From positions 1-28,691 of the forward strand of contig DGTA01000124.1 in NCBI GenBank assembly GCA_002394165.1: 28,691 bases of DNA, read 5' to 3'. The stretch is from Lachnospiraceae bacterium UBA4348 (GTDB lineage: Bacteria > Bacillota > Clostridia > Lachnospirales > Lachnospiraceae). The position numbers were made by a program, and so were the translations under genes. The notes under the pieces are model-generated. The model was not told where the DNA came from. It saw nothing but the letters and a program-made list of their open reading frames with translations, and made no database searches. Position 1 is the stretch's first letter. Every line of letters begins with the position of its first letter. Of the stretch, positions 1 through 7,732 are shown one piece after another.

Positions 1-198
1 GCCGATATCAATGGTGCCGTCAATACCGGCAGGAAGTATAACGAGAGTATCTATCCGGAGGGGATGGACTGCGGGTACCTGTATGGCACAGTGAAAGCCA
101 TGACCTATAAAGATATCCTGAGTGCGGGTCAGAGGAATCACAAAAGTAATCCCGGTGAAACGGGGCAGCGGGCAAGTGTCTGCCCTGTGTCCGCGTAA
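1..198 (+). CDS. tnpB: TnpB-family RNA-guided nuclease, C-terminal fragment
   Basis: The open frame enters from before base 1 and ends at TAA 196-198, giving 65 residues. It begins ADINGAVNTGRKY, which matches the third RuvC motif of TnpB/OrfB proteins (a conserved Asp followed by N-G/A-A), then has a loosely conserved tail. TnpB is the transposon-encoded, omega-RNA-guided nuclease that acts on DNA at the element's donor site. Only the last RuvC acidic residue can be checked here; the earlier RuvC residues and the zinc ribbon lie upstream, so intactness is unknown. The downstream hairpin and TAGTTCAC end support the assignment. Confidence 0.7.
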   Translation, partial: ADINGAVNTGRKYNESIYPEGMDCGYLYGTVKAMTYKDILSAGQRNHKSNPGETGQRASVCPVSA

Positions 199-252
199 GC
201 GGCACGAAGCCCCCGCCTCAAGGCCGGAAGGCATAGGCGGTGGGTAGTTCAC
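1..252 (+). mobile_element. 3' part of an IS200/IS605-type (IS1341-like) element with right end
   Basis: The window opens inside a TnpB-type gene and continues into a typical right end. After the stop codon (196-198) an imperfect hairpin pairs CCCCGCCT (211-218) with AGGCGG-TGGG (235-244), followed by TAGTTCAC (245-252). In IS605-family elements this region is both the transposon right end and the 3' end of the omega RNA scaffold; the guide would then be the flanking bases from about 253. The left end, TAM/target and any TnpA lie outside the window. The family call comes from the protein motif and hairpin layout; the exact boundary at 252 is inferred. Confidence 0.65.
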
Positions 253-350
253 TGTATTTTTGATATACGATATGGTATTTTCGAATGGAAGCAGGCTTTG
301 CCTGCTTATCGTGAAAATCAGACGAAAGAATTGAGGAAGCGGACGGCGGT

Positions 351-1325
351 ATGAAGATCATGGTCAGCGCCTGCCTGGCAGGCGAAAACTGTAAATACAA
401 CGGCGGCAATAATCGGAGTGAAAAGATCCTGCGGCTGATGGCCGGCAATGAGGTGATCACCGTCTGCCCGGAGCAGATGGGCGGCCTTCCAACGCCGCGT
501 GTTCCCTCTGAGATCAGAGACGGAATCGTCACCGCCAGGGACGGCCGCAACGTGGACAGGGAGTTTCGGGCCGGCGCGGCAAAATGTCTGGAGATCGCCC
601 TGCGCGAAAGGCCGGAGCTGATCGTACTGCAGTCCAGGAGCCCCAGCTGCGGTGTAAAGCAGCGGTATGACGGAACCTTTACCGGAACGTTGGTTTCCGG
701 CGCCGGCGTGACGGCCGGCCTTCTTATGGAGAACGGCTTTAGGTGCATTGACGGGGAGGATTTTGCTGCGGTCTGTAACGATGTGGTGATCCGGAAACCG
801 GCACCTGGTGAGATCAGGCTGCTCAGGGATTTCCTGTATGAAGCCATCTTCATCCCCGAAGGAGTGGATCCTCCGGAGCGGGAAATCGTGGAACGCCCGG
901 AGCTTAAGATCTATTATGATGGCTTCGGAAGCGGGCCGGCGGACTATTGTCTGGTGGCCGAGACTGATGGCCGGGTAATAGGGGCCGTATGGACAAGGAT
1001 CATGAACGATTACGGTCATGTAGATGATGAAACGCCGTCCTTTGCCATTTCTCTGCTTTCGCAGTACCGGGGGATTGGAATTGGGACGCAGCTGATGCGT
1101 GAGATGCTGTCACTACTGAAAGAGTGCGGATACGAACAGGCCTCGCTGGCTGTGCAGAAGGCGAACTATGCGGTTCGGATGTATATGAAGGCCGGCTTTG
1201 AGATCATCGACGAGAATGACGAAGAATTTATTATGGTATGCCGGCTGAAGGAGCCGGCAGACCCGGCAGGAAGGCTGTCTTTCCCTGGAAGGTGTCCGCA
1301 AGACAACTCGCTACCGGAACATTGA
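351..1325 (+). CDS. DUF523 domain fused to a GNAT acetyltransferase
   Basis: 324 residues. Residues 1-145 are a DUF523 (YbbK-like) domain, with conserved cysteine motifs SACLAGENCKYNGGNN near the start, CPEQMGGL, and SRSPSCG near residue 100. Residues about 180-300 are a GNAT N-acetyltransferase fold; the acetyl-CoA loop reads QYRGIGIGTQLM and is followed by the usual NYAVRMYMKAGFE segment. DUF523 has no settled function; its cysteines suggest metal or thiol chemistry. GNAT proteins move an acetyl group from acetyl-CoA to an amine, here of unknown substrate. No internal start or stop separates the domains, so this is a real fusion. msrA follows 37 bases later, probably in the same transcript. 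The ATG at 351 begins the DUF523 domain directly. Confidence 0.85.
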   Translation: MKIMVSACLAGENCKYNGGNNRSEKILRLMAGNEVITVCPEQMGGLPTPRVPSEIRDGIVTARDGRNVDREFRAGAAKCLEIALRERPELIVLQSRSPSCGVKQRYDGTFTGTLVSGAGVTAGLLMENGFRCIDGEDFAAVCNDVVIRKPAPGEIRLLRDFLYEAIFIPEGVDPPEREIVERPELKIYYDGFGSGPADYCLVAETDGRVIGAVWTRIMNDYGHVDDETPSFAISLLSQYRGIGIGTQLMREMLSLLKECGYEQASLAVQKANYAVRMYMKAGFEIIDENDEEFIMVCRLKEPADPAGRLSFPGRCPQDNSLPEH

Positions 1326-1362
1326 TGTGGCAGCCGGAGGCTTCAATGCGGGAGGAGAATCA

Positions 1363-1860
1363 ATGAGTGTAAAAACAATATATCTGGCCGGAGGCTGCTT
1401 CTGGGGTATGCAGAAGTTTTTTGATCAGTTTGACGGCGTGACCGGGACGGAAGTCGGATATGCAAACGGGCCGGACAAGGCCCCGACCTACCAGCAGGTC
1501 TGCAGCGACAGCGGGCATGCGGAGACAGTCCGGATCGATCATGATCCGGATAAGATCTCCCTGGAGGAACTGCTGGGATACTTTTTCATGGTCATCGATC
1601 CGTTGTCCGTGAACCGGCAGGGGAATGATACCGGCATCCAGTACCGGACGGGTATTTATTATACCGACGAGAGCCAGCTGCCGCAGATAAAGGCTGTCTA
1701 TCAGGCCCAGGAAGAGAAAGCCGGGGCGAAGCTGGCGGTAGAGCTGGAACCGCTGAAGAATTTCTTCCCGGCGGAAGAGTATCACCAGAAGTACCTGGAG
1801 AAAAATCCCGGCGGATACTGCCATATAGGCGAAAGGTATTTTCATCTGAAGGACGATTGA
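1363..1860 (+). CDS. msrA: Peptide-methionine (S)-S-oxide reductase
   Basis: 165 residues, cytoplasmic by sequence. MsrA reduces methionine-S-sulfoxide in proteins and as free amino acid, repairing oxidative damage. The nucleophilic cysteine is Cys12 in GGCFWG; other signature stretches are YRTGIYYT and PAEEYHQKYLEKNPGGYC near the C-terminus. The length fits a single-domain MsrA without an MsrB part. The ATG at 1363 is preferred over an in-frame GTG at 1327 because it has GGAGGAG just upstream and begins where the fold begins. It lies between the DUF523-GNAT gene and dinB, which starts 29 bases after its stop, suggesting a small stress/repair operon. Confidence 0.93.
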   Translation: MSVKTIYLAGGCFWGMQKFFDQFDGVTGTEVGYANGPDKAPTYQQVCSDSGHAETVRIDHDPDKISLEELLGYFFMVIDPLSVNRQGNDTGIQYRTGIYYTDESQLPQIKAVYQAQEEKAGAKLAVELEPLKNFFPAEEYHQKYLEKNPGGYCHIGERYFHLKDD

Positions 1861-1889
1861 CATATCTGATTGGAGTGATCACAAATAAC

Positions 1890-3101
1890 ATGGATCAGAT
1901 CATTATTCATGTGGATATGGATGCCTTTTTCGCTGCAGTAGAGATCAGGGATGATCCGGCTCTGCGCGGCAAACCGCTGATCATCGGCTCGCTGCCCGGC
2001 GAGCGTGGAGTGGTGGCTACCTGCAGTTATGAGGCGCGGAAATACGGCGTTCATTCCGCCATGAACATAAAGGAAGCTTACCGCCTCTGTCCCGGCGGGA
2101 TCTATATGCATCCCAACATGGAAAAGTACAAGGCGGTTTCGGCGCAGCTCCACAAAATATGGCACGAGTATGCTTCCGAGCTTCAGGCTATCGCCTTCGA
2201 CGAGGCGTATCTGGATGTGACTGAGCGCGCCGGCGACTTTGATGCTGCCCGGGAGATCGGGCATGAGATCAAGCGGCGCATCCGCGACGAGCTGGGGCTG
2301 AGCTGCTCGGTCGGAGTCGGCTATTCCAAAACAGCGGCCAAGACAGCCAGCGAAGAAAAGAAACCGGATGGCTTTTTTGTGATCGCCTCGCCGGAGGAAT
2401 TTGTCGACCTCATCATCGACCGTGACGTGCGGTCACTTTACACGGTCGGTGAGAAGACAGCCGAGAAACTGTATGCCAACGGCATCCGCACAGTGCGGGA
2501 TATCCGGGAGAACAAAGAATACGTCATCCGCCTGCTGGGAAAGCAGGGGCAGTGGATCGCCCGGCTTGCCTTTGGCATTGATGACCGGAAGGTGACGCCC
2601 TACCGGCCGGAGGATGCAAAATCCATCGGGCGTGAGGTCACCTTTCAGAAAGATGTCGACGATTACGAACTTTTGAAGGACGTTCTCCTCCTTTTAGCAC
2701 TGTGTGTGGATCACCGGGCAAAACGCGTGGGCCTTCACGGAAAGGGCGTCTCACTGAAACTGACCTATGCAGACATGAAGCAGGTCTCCCGCTCCCAGGC
2801 CGTATTATCCACTGATTTTGTTATCGATAATTATCGAAGAGCTGTCGAGATGCTTGAGCAGGTGGATCATCGGCCGGTCAGGCTGATCGGGACCGGGATC
2901 TATCACCTGTCCGGCGAAGAAGACCGGCAGCTAAGCCTGGACGATGTTTTCGGAGACGCGGCTCTTAGAAAAGAGACAGAGCTTCGGGAACTGCTCGATG
3001 GTCTTCAGGAGCGCTACGGCCTGGATTTTGCCGGGCATCTGGAGCAGATCTACCAGGCGGACACACTTCACAAAACCGTGGAATATATGCGGAAATCCTG
3101 A
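1890..3101 (+). CDS. dinB: DNA polymerase IV (Y-family translesion polymerase)
   Basis: 403 residues, normal for DinB. Pol IV copies past damaged bases at low fidelity. The palm catalytic acids are visible: Asp9 in HVDMDAFF, and Asp104-Glu105 in DEAYLD. CSVGVGYSKTAAKTASE (fingers/palm) and a C-terminal little-finger region follow. The ATG at 1890 is chosen because GGAGTGA lies about 11 bases upstream and the protein starts at the conserved IIIHVDMDAFF; a TTG at 1857 overlapping the msrA stop would add 11 unconserved residues. The TGA stop (3099-3101) is itself the first three bases of an intergenic repeat, so the C-terminus may have been trimmed or replaced by that repeat. Confidence 0.95.
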   Translation: MDQIIIHVDMDAFFAAVEIRDDPALRGKPLIIGSLPGERGVVATCSYEARKYGVHSAMNIKEAYRLCPGGIYMHPNMEKYKAVSAQLHKIWHEYASELQAIAFDEAYLDVTERAGDFDAAREIGHEIKRRIRDELGLSCSVGVGYSKTAAKTASEEKKPDGFFVIASPEEFVDLIIDRDVRSLYTVGEKTAEKLYANGIRTVRDIRENKEYVIRLLGKQGQWIARLAFGIDDRKVTPYRPEDAKSIGREVTFQKDVDDYELLKDVLLLLALCVDHRAKRVGLHGKGVSLKLTYADMKQVSRSQAVLSTDFVIDNYRRAVEMLEQVDHRPVRLIGTGIYHLSGEEDRQLSLDDVFGDAALRKETELRELLDGLQERYGLDFAGHLEQIYQADTLHKTVEYMRKS

Positions 3102-3121
3102 CACAGAACCGTCCCCTGTCA
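3099..3121. repeat. Intergenic TGACA-type repeat, unit B copy 1
   Basis: The 23-base unit starts TGACACAGAACC and ends CCCCTGTCA. The same unit recurs at 7509-7531 (one change) and 16748-16770 (identical). Its ends TGACA/TGTCA are inverted. It begins exactly at the dinB stop codon. Confidence 0.85.
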
Positions 3122-3128
3122 GAAATAC

Positions 3129-3157
3129 TTGACGACACCTGTTAATTGTGTTAACAT
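3129..3157 (+). promoter_or_regulatory. Promoter with GTTAAC dyad operator before the TetR-type gene
   Basis: TTGACG (3129-3134) and TAACAT (3152-3157) are spaced by 17 bases, a sigma-A-type promoter. The dyad GTTAATTGTGTTAAC (3141-3155) covers the spacer and overlaps the -10 box, the usual place for autorepression. The same GTTAAC half-site occurs twice before the exporter genes (3688-3715). Confidence 0.6.
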
Positions 3158-3190
3158 CCGATTAGCCAAGCCTAACTAGCGGAGGACATC

Positions 3191-3610
3191 GTGCCAAGAG
3201 ATAAGACCCGGAGCCATCAAAAGGTTCTTGAAGCTGCCAGAGAAGAGTTTATGGAGTATGGATATGAAAATGCTTCCATGCGGCGCATCGGCCAGCGCTG
3301 TGATATGACGGCGGCCGGTCTGTACCGGCTTCTGCTGACCAAGGCGCAGGGCTCGCCGTATGAGAATTTTCTCCATGACCTGACGCAAAAACATCAGGAC
3401 AGGATGCTTTCTTTTCTGCCGATGCTTCGGGAGAGGGGATACGCTTTAAGGCCGATCGATCCGCAAGAGCTTCATCTGCTTGTGAGCGCATATACGACAG
3501 CCATGTTTGAGCCGGTCGTGCACGGTTATTCGAAGGAGGAAGCATTCCGGTGCCTGGAGACGCTGGAGGCGTTTTTCCTTCCGGGCTGGAAGCAGCTGCT
3601 GGGCTTCTGA
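3191..3610 (+). CDS. TetR/AcrR-family regulator, apparently with an internal deletion
   Basis: 139 residues from a GTG with a good GGAGG site (3181-3185). The N-terminus is a TetR helix-turn-helix: KVLEAAREEFMEYGYENASMRRIGQRCDMTAAGLYR. Family members normally continue with an F-x-x-K-E/D-x-L helix and total about 190-200 residues. Here LYR (to residue 46) runs straight into LLLTKAQGSPYENFLHDL, which resembles a segment found later, in the ligand domain of related proteins; about 50 residues seem missing in frame. The C-terminal half (HLLVSAYTTAMFEPVVHGYS to PGWKQLLGF) looks intact. It sits directly upstream of the exporter pair, and GTTAAC dyads precede both units, so it likely represses itself and the exporter. 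Whether the shortened protein folds is unclear. Confidence 0.75.
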   Translation: MPRDKTRSHQKVLEAAREEFMEYGYENASMRRIGQRCDMTAAGLYRLLLTKAQGSPYENFLHDLTQKHQDRMLSFLPMLRERGYALRPIDPQELHLLVSAYTTAMFEPVVHGYSKEEAFRCLETLEAFFLPGWKQLLGF

Positions 3611-3643
3611 ATTGATCGATTACTATCAATATTAAAAATACAC

Positions 3644-3680
3644 CGCCTGTCTCTTATGGGGACAGGCGATGCGTTTGTTT
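3644..3680 (+). terminator. Hairpin after the TetR-type gene
   Basis: CGCCTGTC (3644-3651) pairs with GACAGGCG (3661-3668), a perfect 8-bp stem with a 9-base loop, followed by a T-rich but interrupted tail (ATGCGTTTGTTT). It could be a weak rho-independent terminator or attenuator before the exporter genes. Confidence 0.5.
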
Positions 3681-3715
3681 AGGGGTTAGTTAACACAAAC
3701 GCAGGTTCGTTAACT
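3671..3715 (+). promoter_or_regulatory. Nested dyads before the ABC exporter, probable operator region
   Basis: Two inverted repeats interlock: GCGTTTGT (3671-3678) with ACAAACGC (3695-3702), and AGTTAAC (3688-3694) with GTTAACT (3709-3715). The GTTAAC half-sites match the dyad before the TetR-type gene, supporting one regulator acting at both. No convincing -35/-10 pair was found here. Confidence 0.5.
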
Positions 3716-3739
3716 GACGTAGAACAAAGGAGGTTTTCA

Positions 3740-5488
3740 ATGGAAGAGAACAGGAAATCACCCTCACCCATGGCCTGGGTGCTGGGGCAGACGGGGGATC
3801 ACGGCGGACAGTACGCATGCAGCGTGATCCTGGCAGTCATCGGCGTGGCCTTCTCGGTCGCCCCGTATTTTGTAGTCGTGGGGATCATTCACGGACTGAT
3901 GGACGGAAACCGGGACTTTTCTTTTTATCTGACCCGGTGTCTGATCATGGCGGCCCTGTGGCTCGGACGGGTACTGTTCCACGCGCTTTCTACGGCGACC
4001 AGCCACAAGGCGACCTTCGCCGTGCTCGGTGAGATCCGCAAGCGATGCATGGAAAAGCTGACCCGCATGCCGCTGGGAACCGTCCTGAGCGAGAGCAGCG
4101 GCGCCCTGAAGAACACGCTGGTGGAGCGGATCGACAGCATCGAGACGACGCTCGCGCATATCGTGCCGGAATTTACGGCTAACCTGCTGGTGCCGGTGAT
4201 CATTGTGGTCTACATCTTCACCATCGACTGGCGCATGGGGCTTGCCAGCCTTGCCACTGTTCCGATCGGCATGTTCTGCTACATGCTGATGATGGTCGGC
4301 AGCGGGGATTTTTATCAGCATACGATAACTGCCACAAAGTCACTCAACGATACGGCTGTGGAATATATCAACGGCATCCAGGTGATCAAGGTCTTTGGAA
4401 AGACGAAGTCCAGCTACGAGCGCTTCGTCCATGACGCGAACGAGGCAGCGCACAGCTTCATCGACTGGATGCGGGCCAGCATCCTGCCCATGACTTTTGC
4501 TATGGTCGTGATGCCGGCCACCATGGTCTCAGTGCTCCCGATCGGCGGCCTCCTGGTGAAAAACGGAAGCCTGGCCCCGAAGGATTTTGTCATGATCATC
4601 ATCCTCTCCGTCGGCCTGATCACGCCGCTCGTCACGCTGATGAGCTACTCGGATGACATCCGGACCATGGGCACGATCTTCGGTGAGGTGAGGGCCATCC
4701 TGGATGCGCCGGAGATGGTCAGGCCCGAAGCGGGCGATGCGCCGAAGGAGAATGACCTGGAGCTGAAGGATGTACACTTTTCCTATCATGACAAGGATGA
4801 GGTCCTGCACGGGGTTTCCATGAAGATCCCCGAGGGCAGGTTTATCGCCCTGGTCGGACCGAGCGGAAGCGGAAAGAGCACCATCGCGCGGCTGATCGCT
4901 TCATTGTGGGATGTGACCGGCGGAAGCATCACCATCGGCGGGAAGGACATCCGGGAGATCCCGCAGGAAGTTTATGCGGACAGGGTCGCCTTTGTCTCCC
5001 AGGACAACTATCTTTTTAACATGACCGTGAGGGAAAATATCCGGCTCGGAAAGCCTTCGGCATCGGATGCGGAGGTGGAAGAAGCGGCGAAAATGAGCGG
5101 TTGCCACGACTTTATCATGAGTCTTGAGAACGGGTATGACACCATGGTCGGAAGCTCCGGCGGACACCTCTCCGGCGGGGAGCGCCAGCGCATCTCCATT
5201 GCCAGGGCCATGCTCAAGGCGGCTCCGGTCGTCATCCTCGACGAGGCGACCGCCTACACCGACCCGGAAAACGAGGCTGTTATCCAGCGGTCTGTCTCGA
5301 AGCTTACGGAGGGTAAGACTCTTATCGTCATCGCCCACAGGCTCAGCACCATCGTCGATGCGGACCGGATCTATGTGGTGAAGGACGGGCTTATCCGCGA
5401 GGAGGGAACCCATGAGGAGCTGCTGGCGCATCATGACCTGTATGAGAAGATGTGGAACGCGCATATGGAGGTGAAGGACAATGGTTAA
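3740..5488 (+). CDS. ABC exporter half-transporter, subunit 1 (permease-ATPase fusion)
   Basis: 582 residues: a six-helix exporter membrane domain (about 1-320) then a nucleotide-binding domain. Walker A is GPSGSGKST (373-381); the Q-loop FVSQDNYLF, signature LSGGERQ, Walker B VVILDEAT and H-loop IAHRLS are all present, so this ATPase site looks competent. The start has AAAGGAGG 6-12 bases upstream. The next gene overlaps it by 8 bases and encodes a similar half-transporter, so the two almost certainly form a heterodimer. Paired exporters of this kind behind a TetR regulator often move drugs, lipophilic compounds or peptides, and some relatives (IrtAB/YbtPQ type) handle siderophores. The substrate cannot be read from the sequence. 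Confidence 0.92.
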   Translation: MEENRKSPSPMAWVLGQTGDHGGQYACSVILAVIGVAFSVAPYFVVVGIIHGLMDGNRDFSFYLTRCLIMAALWLGRVLFHALSTATSHKATFAVLGEIRKRCMEKLTRMPLGTVLSESSGALKNTLVERIDSIETTLAHIVPEFTANLLVPVIIVVYIFTIDWRMGLASLATVPIGMFCYMLMMVGSGDFYQHTITATKSLNDTAVEYINGIQVIKVFGKTKSSYERFVHDANEAAHSFIDWMRASILPMTFAMVVMPATMVSVLPIGGLLVKNGSLAPKDFVMIIILSVGLITPLVTLMSYSDDIRTMGTIFGEVRAILDAPEMVRPEAGDAPKENDLELKDVHFSYHDKDEVLHGVSMKIPEGRFIALVGPSGSGKSTIARLIASLWDVTGGSITIGGKDIREIPQEVYADRVAFVSQDNYLFNMTVRENIRLGKPSASDAEVEEAAKMSGCHDFIMSLENGYDTMVGSSGGHLSGGERQRISIARAMLKAAPVVILDEATAYTDPENEAVIQRSVSKLTEGKTLIVIAHRLSTIVDADRIYVVKDGLIREEGTHEELLAHHDLYEKMWNAHMEVKDNG

Positions 5489-7220
5489 TATCATCAGCCG
5501 CTTCTTTGCATTCTGCGGGGAGGAGAACCGCCGCAGATTTCATCAGTCCATCTGGCTGGGTGTGCTGCAGGCATTTTTTGAGGCGCTCAAGATCCCGACC
5601 ATTGCCTGCATGGTGCGCGCGCTGCTGTGCGGCAGCGTAACAACGCGGGATATCCTGCTTTCCCTCGGGATCATGCTGCTCTCGATCATCGGATCGGGCC
5701 TGATCAAGGCGAAGAGCATGATGCTCCAGACCGAGGGCGGATATGACACCTGTGCCCGAAAGAGGATCGAGATCGCTGAGCACATGCGCTACCTGCCCAT
5801 GGGATATTTTAATGAGAAATCCCTTGGCCAGATCACTTCGGTCACGACCAACGTGATGGAGAACCTGGAAAATGTCGCTACCCGCGTGATCATGATGGTC
5901 TGCGAGGGCCTGCTGACCACGTCCCTGATCATCGTGATGCTGTTCTTCTTTGACTGGCGGATCGCGCTGGTGCTGCTGGCGGGCTTTGCGCTGTTTCTCT
6001 TTGCGAACAGCTTCCTGCAGCAGGCGGCCGGCTCCCTGGCGGGAAGGAAGATCGATTCCGACGAAAGGCTGGTCGAGAAGGTGCTTGAATACCTGCAGGG
6101 AATGGCGGAGGTCAAGGCGTATCATCTGACCGGTATGAAGAGCCGGGAGCTTAACGATGCGATCGCGGCGAATGTCGGGATCAATACCGACATGGAGATG
6201 ACGCTGATCCCGCGCATGAGCGCGCAGAGCTTTCTGGCGAAGCTGACTGGCGTGTGCATGGTGGCGCTCTCCTGCCTGTTCTGGTGCAGGGGCTCGATGG
6301 ATACTCTGACAGCGATCGTGATGGTGATCTCCGCTTTCATTGTCTACGCGAGCCTGGAGACGGCCGGCAATTATTCCGCCCTGCTTCGCGTGGTGGATGT
6401 GAGCGTGACGCGGGCGCAGGAGATCCTGGATACGCCGCAGATGTCGGTCGCAGGTGAGACGATCCGCCCGGAAAACAGGGATCTTGGGGCCGAAAACGTG
6501 GAATTCTCCTATGAGAAGAGAAAGGTCATCGACGGTATTACCGTGCATATCCCGGAGAAGACGACCACCGCGATCGTGGGACCGTCGGGCGGCGGCAAGA
6601 CGACGCTGGTCAACCTGCTGGCCAGGTTCTGGGATACCGATGCCGGCAGCGTGACGCTGGGCGGCCGGAACGTGAAAGAGTACGACATGGACTCGCTTAT
6701 GGAGAACTTCTCCTTTGTGTTCCAGAACGTTTACCTGTTCCACGATACGGCAGCCAACAACATCCGTTTCGGACAGCCGGACGCACCCATGGAAAAGGTG
6801 ATCGAAGCAGCAAAAAAGGCATGCTGCCACGATTTTATCGAGGCGCTCCCGGAGGGCTATGACACCGTGATCGGAGAGGGCGGCGCCAGTCTCTCCGGCG
6901 GGGAAAAACAGCGCATTTCCATCGCCAGGGCCATGATGAAGGACGCCCCGGTGATCTTCCTGGACGAGGCCACCGCCAATGTGGACCCGGAAAATGAGAA
7001 TGAACTGATGCAGGCGATCCAGGCACTGACGAAGGAGAAAACGGTCATCATGATCGCCCACCGGCTGAAGACCGTGGAGCATGCGGACCAGATCCTGGTG
7101 GTGGACCACGGCAGGATCGTGCAGCAGGGCACCCACGAAGAACTGATGAATGAGGAAGGGATCTACCGCAGCTTTATCAGTGAGCGGCGTGAGGCGGCAA
7201 GCTGGAAGGTGAAATCCTGA
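5481..7220 (+). CDS. ABC exporter half-transporter, subunit 2 (permease-ATPase fusion)
   Basis: 579 residues with the same plan as its partner: membrane domain (about 1-315), then an ATPase domain with Walker A GPSGGGKTT (367-375), Q-loop FVFQNVYLF, signature LSGGEKQ, Walker B VIFLDEAT and H-loop IAHRLKT. Both halves keep consensus catalytic motifs, so neither site is obviously degenerate. The ATG at 5481 lies inside the end of subunit 1, which suggests translational coupling and balanced synthesis. The stop (7218-7220) sits in TGACAGTTCTGA, a 12-mer also present in the repeat block at 16707-16718. Transport direction (export) follows from the type IV exporter fold; the substrate is unknown. 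Confidence 0.92.
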   Translation: MVNIISRFFAFCGEENRRRFHQSIWLGVLQAFFEALKIPTIACMVRALLCGSVTTRDILLSLGIMLLSIIGSGLIKAKSMMLQTEGGYDTCARKRIEIAEHMRYLPMGYFNEKSLGQITSVTTNVMENLENVATRVIMMVCEGLLTTSLIIVMLFFFDWRIALVLLAGFALFLFANSFLQQAAGSLAGRKIDSDERLVEKVLEYLQGMAEVKAYHLTGMKSRELNDAIAANVGINTDMEMTLIPRMSAQSFLAKLTGVCMVALSCLFWCRGSMDTLTAIVMVISAFIVYASLETAGNYSALLRVVDVSVTRAQEILDTPQMSVAGETIRPENRDLGAENVEFSYEKRKVIDGITVHIPEKTTTAIVGPSGGGKTTLVNLLARFWDTDAGSVTLGGRNVKEYDMDSLMENFSFVFQNVYLFHDTAANNIRFGQPDAPMEKVIEAAKKACCHDFIEALPEGYDTVIGEGGASLSGGEKQRISIARAMMKDAPVIFLDEATANVDPENENELMQAIQALTKEKTVIMIAHRLKTVEHADQILVVDHGRIVQQGTHEELMNEEGIYRSFISERREAASWKVKS

Positions 7221-7236
7221 CAGTTCTGAAAGGATC

Positions 7237-7500
7237 TGACAGGGGACAGTCCTTGAGGAGGTTGTGAAAAACAACAAAGGACAAAATCGAGGATCTTAAG
7301 CTATTTGCCGCTTTTGAAAACGCTGCGCCGCCTATCAGGCTGCTTTCTTCGTAACTCGCGCACTGACGTGCGCTCAGACAGACTCCGAAAGCAGCCGCTA
7401 TGCTCGCGTTTTCTGCAGCGGCGGCATATGCTTAAGATCTTCTCGATTTTGTCCTTTGCTGTTTCTTCTCTTCAATCTCGAGGACTGCCCCCCCCTGTCA
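7237..7500. repeat. 264-bp imperfect palindromic element (MITE-like)
   Basis: The ends are inverted: TGACAGGGGACAGTCCT at 7237-7253 against AGGACTGCC...CCCTGTCA at 7481-7500. Pairing continues inward through AAAGGACAAAATCGAG...ATCTTAAGC on the left and GCTTAAGATC...CTCGATTTTGTCCTTT on the right (7431-7459), then GCCGC, AAAACGC and GGCTGCTTTC, which meets GAAAGCAGCC near 7387. The tip holds GCGCA-CTGACG-TGCGC (7358-7373). The whole element can fold into one very long hairpin. It contains no believable gene. Its outer ends are unit A of the TGACA repeat family, one copy in each direction. Non-autonomous mobility is inferred from this structure, not shown. Confidence 0.75.
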
Positions 7501-7508
7501 GCGTATGC

Positions 7509-7531
7509 TGACACAGAACCGTCTCCTGTCA
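7509..7531. repeat. Intergenic TGACA-type repeat, unit B copy 2
   Basis: Same 23-base unit as at 3099 with one C-to-T change (CCGTCTCC). It follows unit A of the palindrome, with TGTCAGC and GCTGACA inverted across the junction (7496-7513). The A-then-B order matches the block at 16716-16770. Confidence 0.85.
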
Positions 7532-7568
7532 GAAAACGATATTAAGTAAAAATGTACAAAAAATACAA

Positions 7569-7590
7569 ATATGGAACGCATTCCACATAG
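7569..7590. promoter_or_regulatory. LacI-type operator O1 upstream of the sugar-locus promoter
   Basis: ATGGAACGCATTCCACAT (7571-7588) is a near-palindrome with the central CG typical of LacI/GalR sites. It closely matches O2 at 7733-7754. It is centred about 164 bases upstream of O2, on the other side of the promoter. Confidence 0.75.
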
Positions 7591-7612
7591 AAAATATGTT
7601 CATTATGTCAGA

Positions 7613-7641
7613 TTGACAGAGTTGTAGGAGTGGTCTATATT
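7613..7641 (+). promoter_or_regulatory. Strong sigma-A-type promoter of the sugar locus
   Basis: TTGACA (7613-7618) and TATATT (7636-7641) are spaced by exactly 17 bases. Transcription would start near 7648, giving a leader of about 160 bases before the solute-binding protein gene. Two LacI-type operators flank it. Confidence 0.75.
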
Positions 7642-7732
7642 TGAATTATCCTAAGAACATGGCCACGGTTCTTTCAGAAACATTTTTTACACGGAGAATT
7701 TCCGGGAAGGGGAATTCTTTAAATTTTACCCG

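Noticed and set aside
5391..7277. A 628-codon open frame on the minus strand opposite the second exporter subunit
   Set aside because: It is the antisense of a gene with complete ABC motifs, has a histidine/arginine-rich composition typical of antisense frames, and lacks a ribosome binding site.
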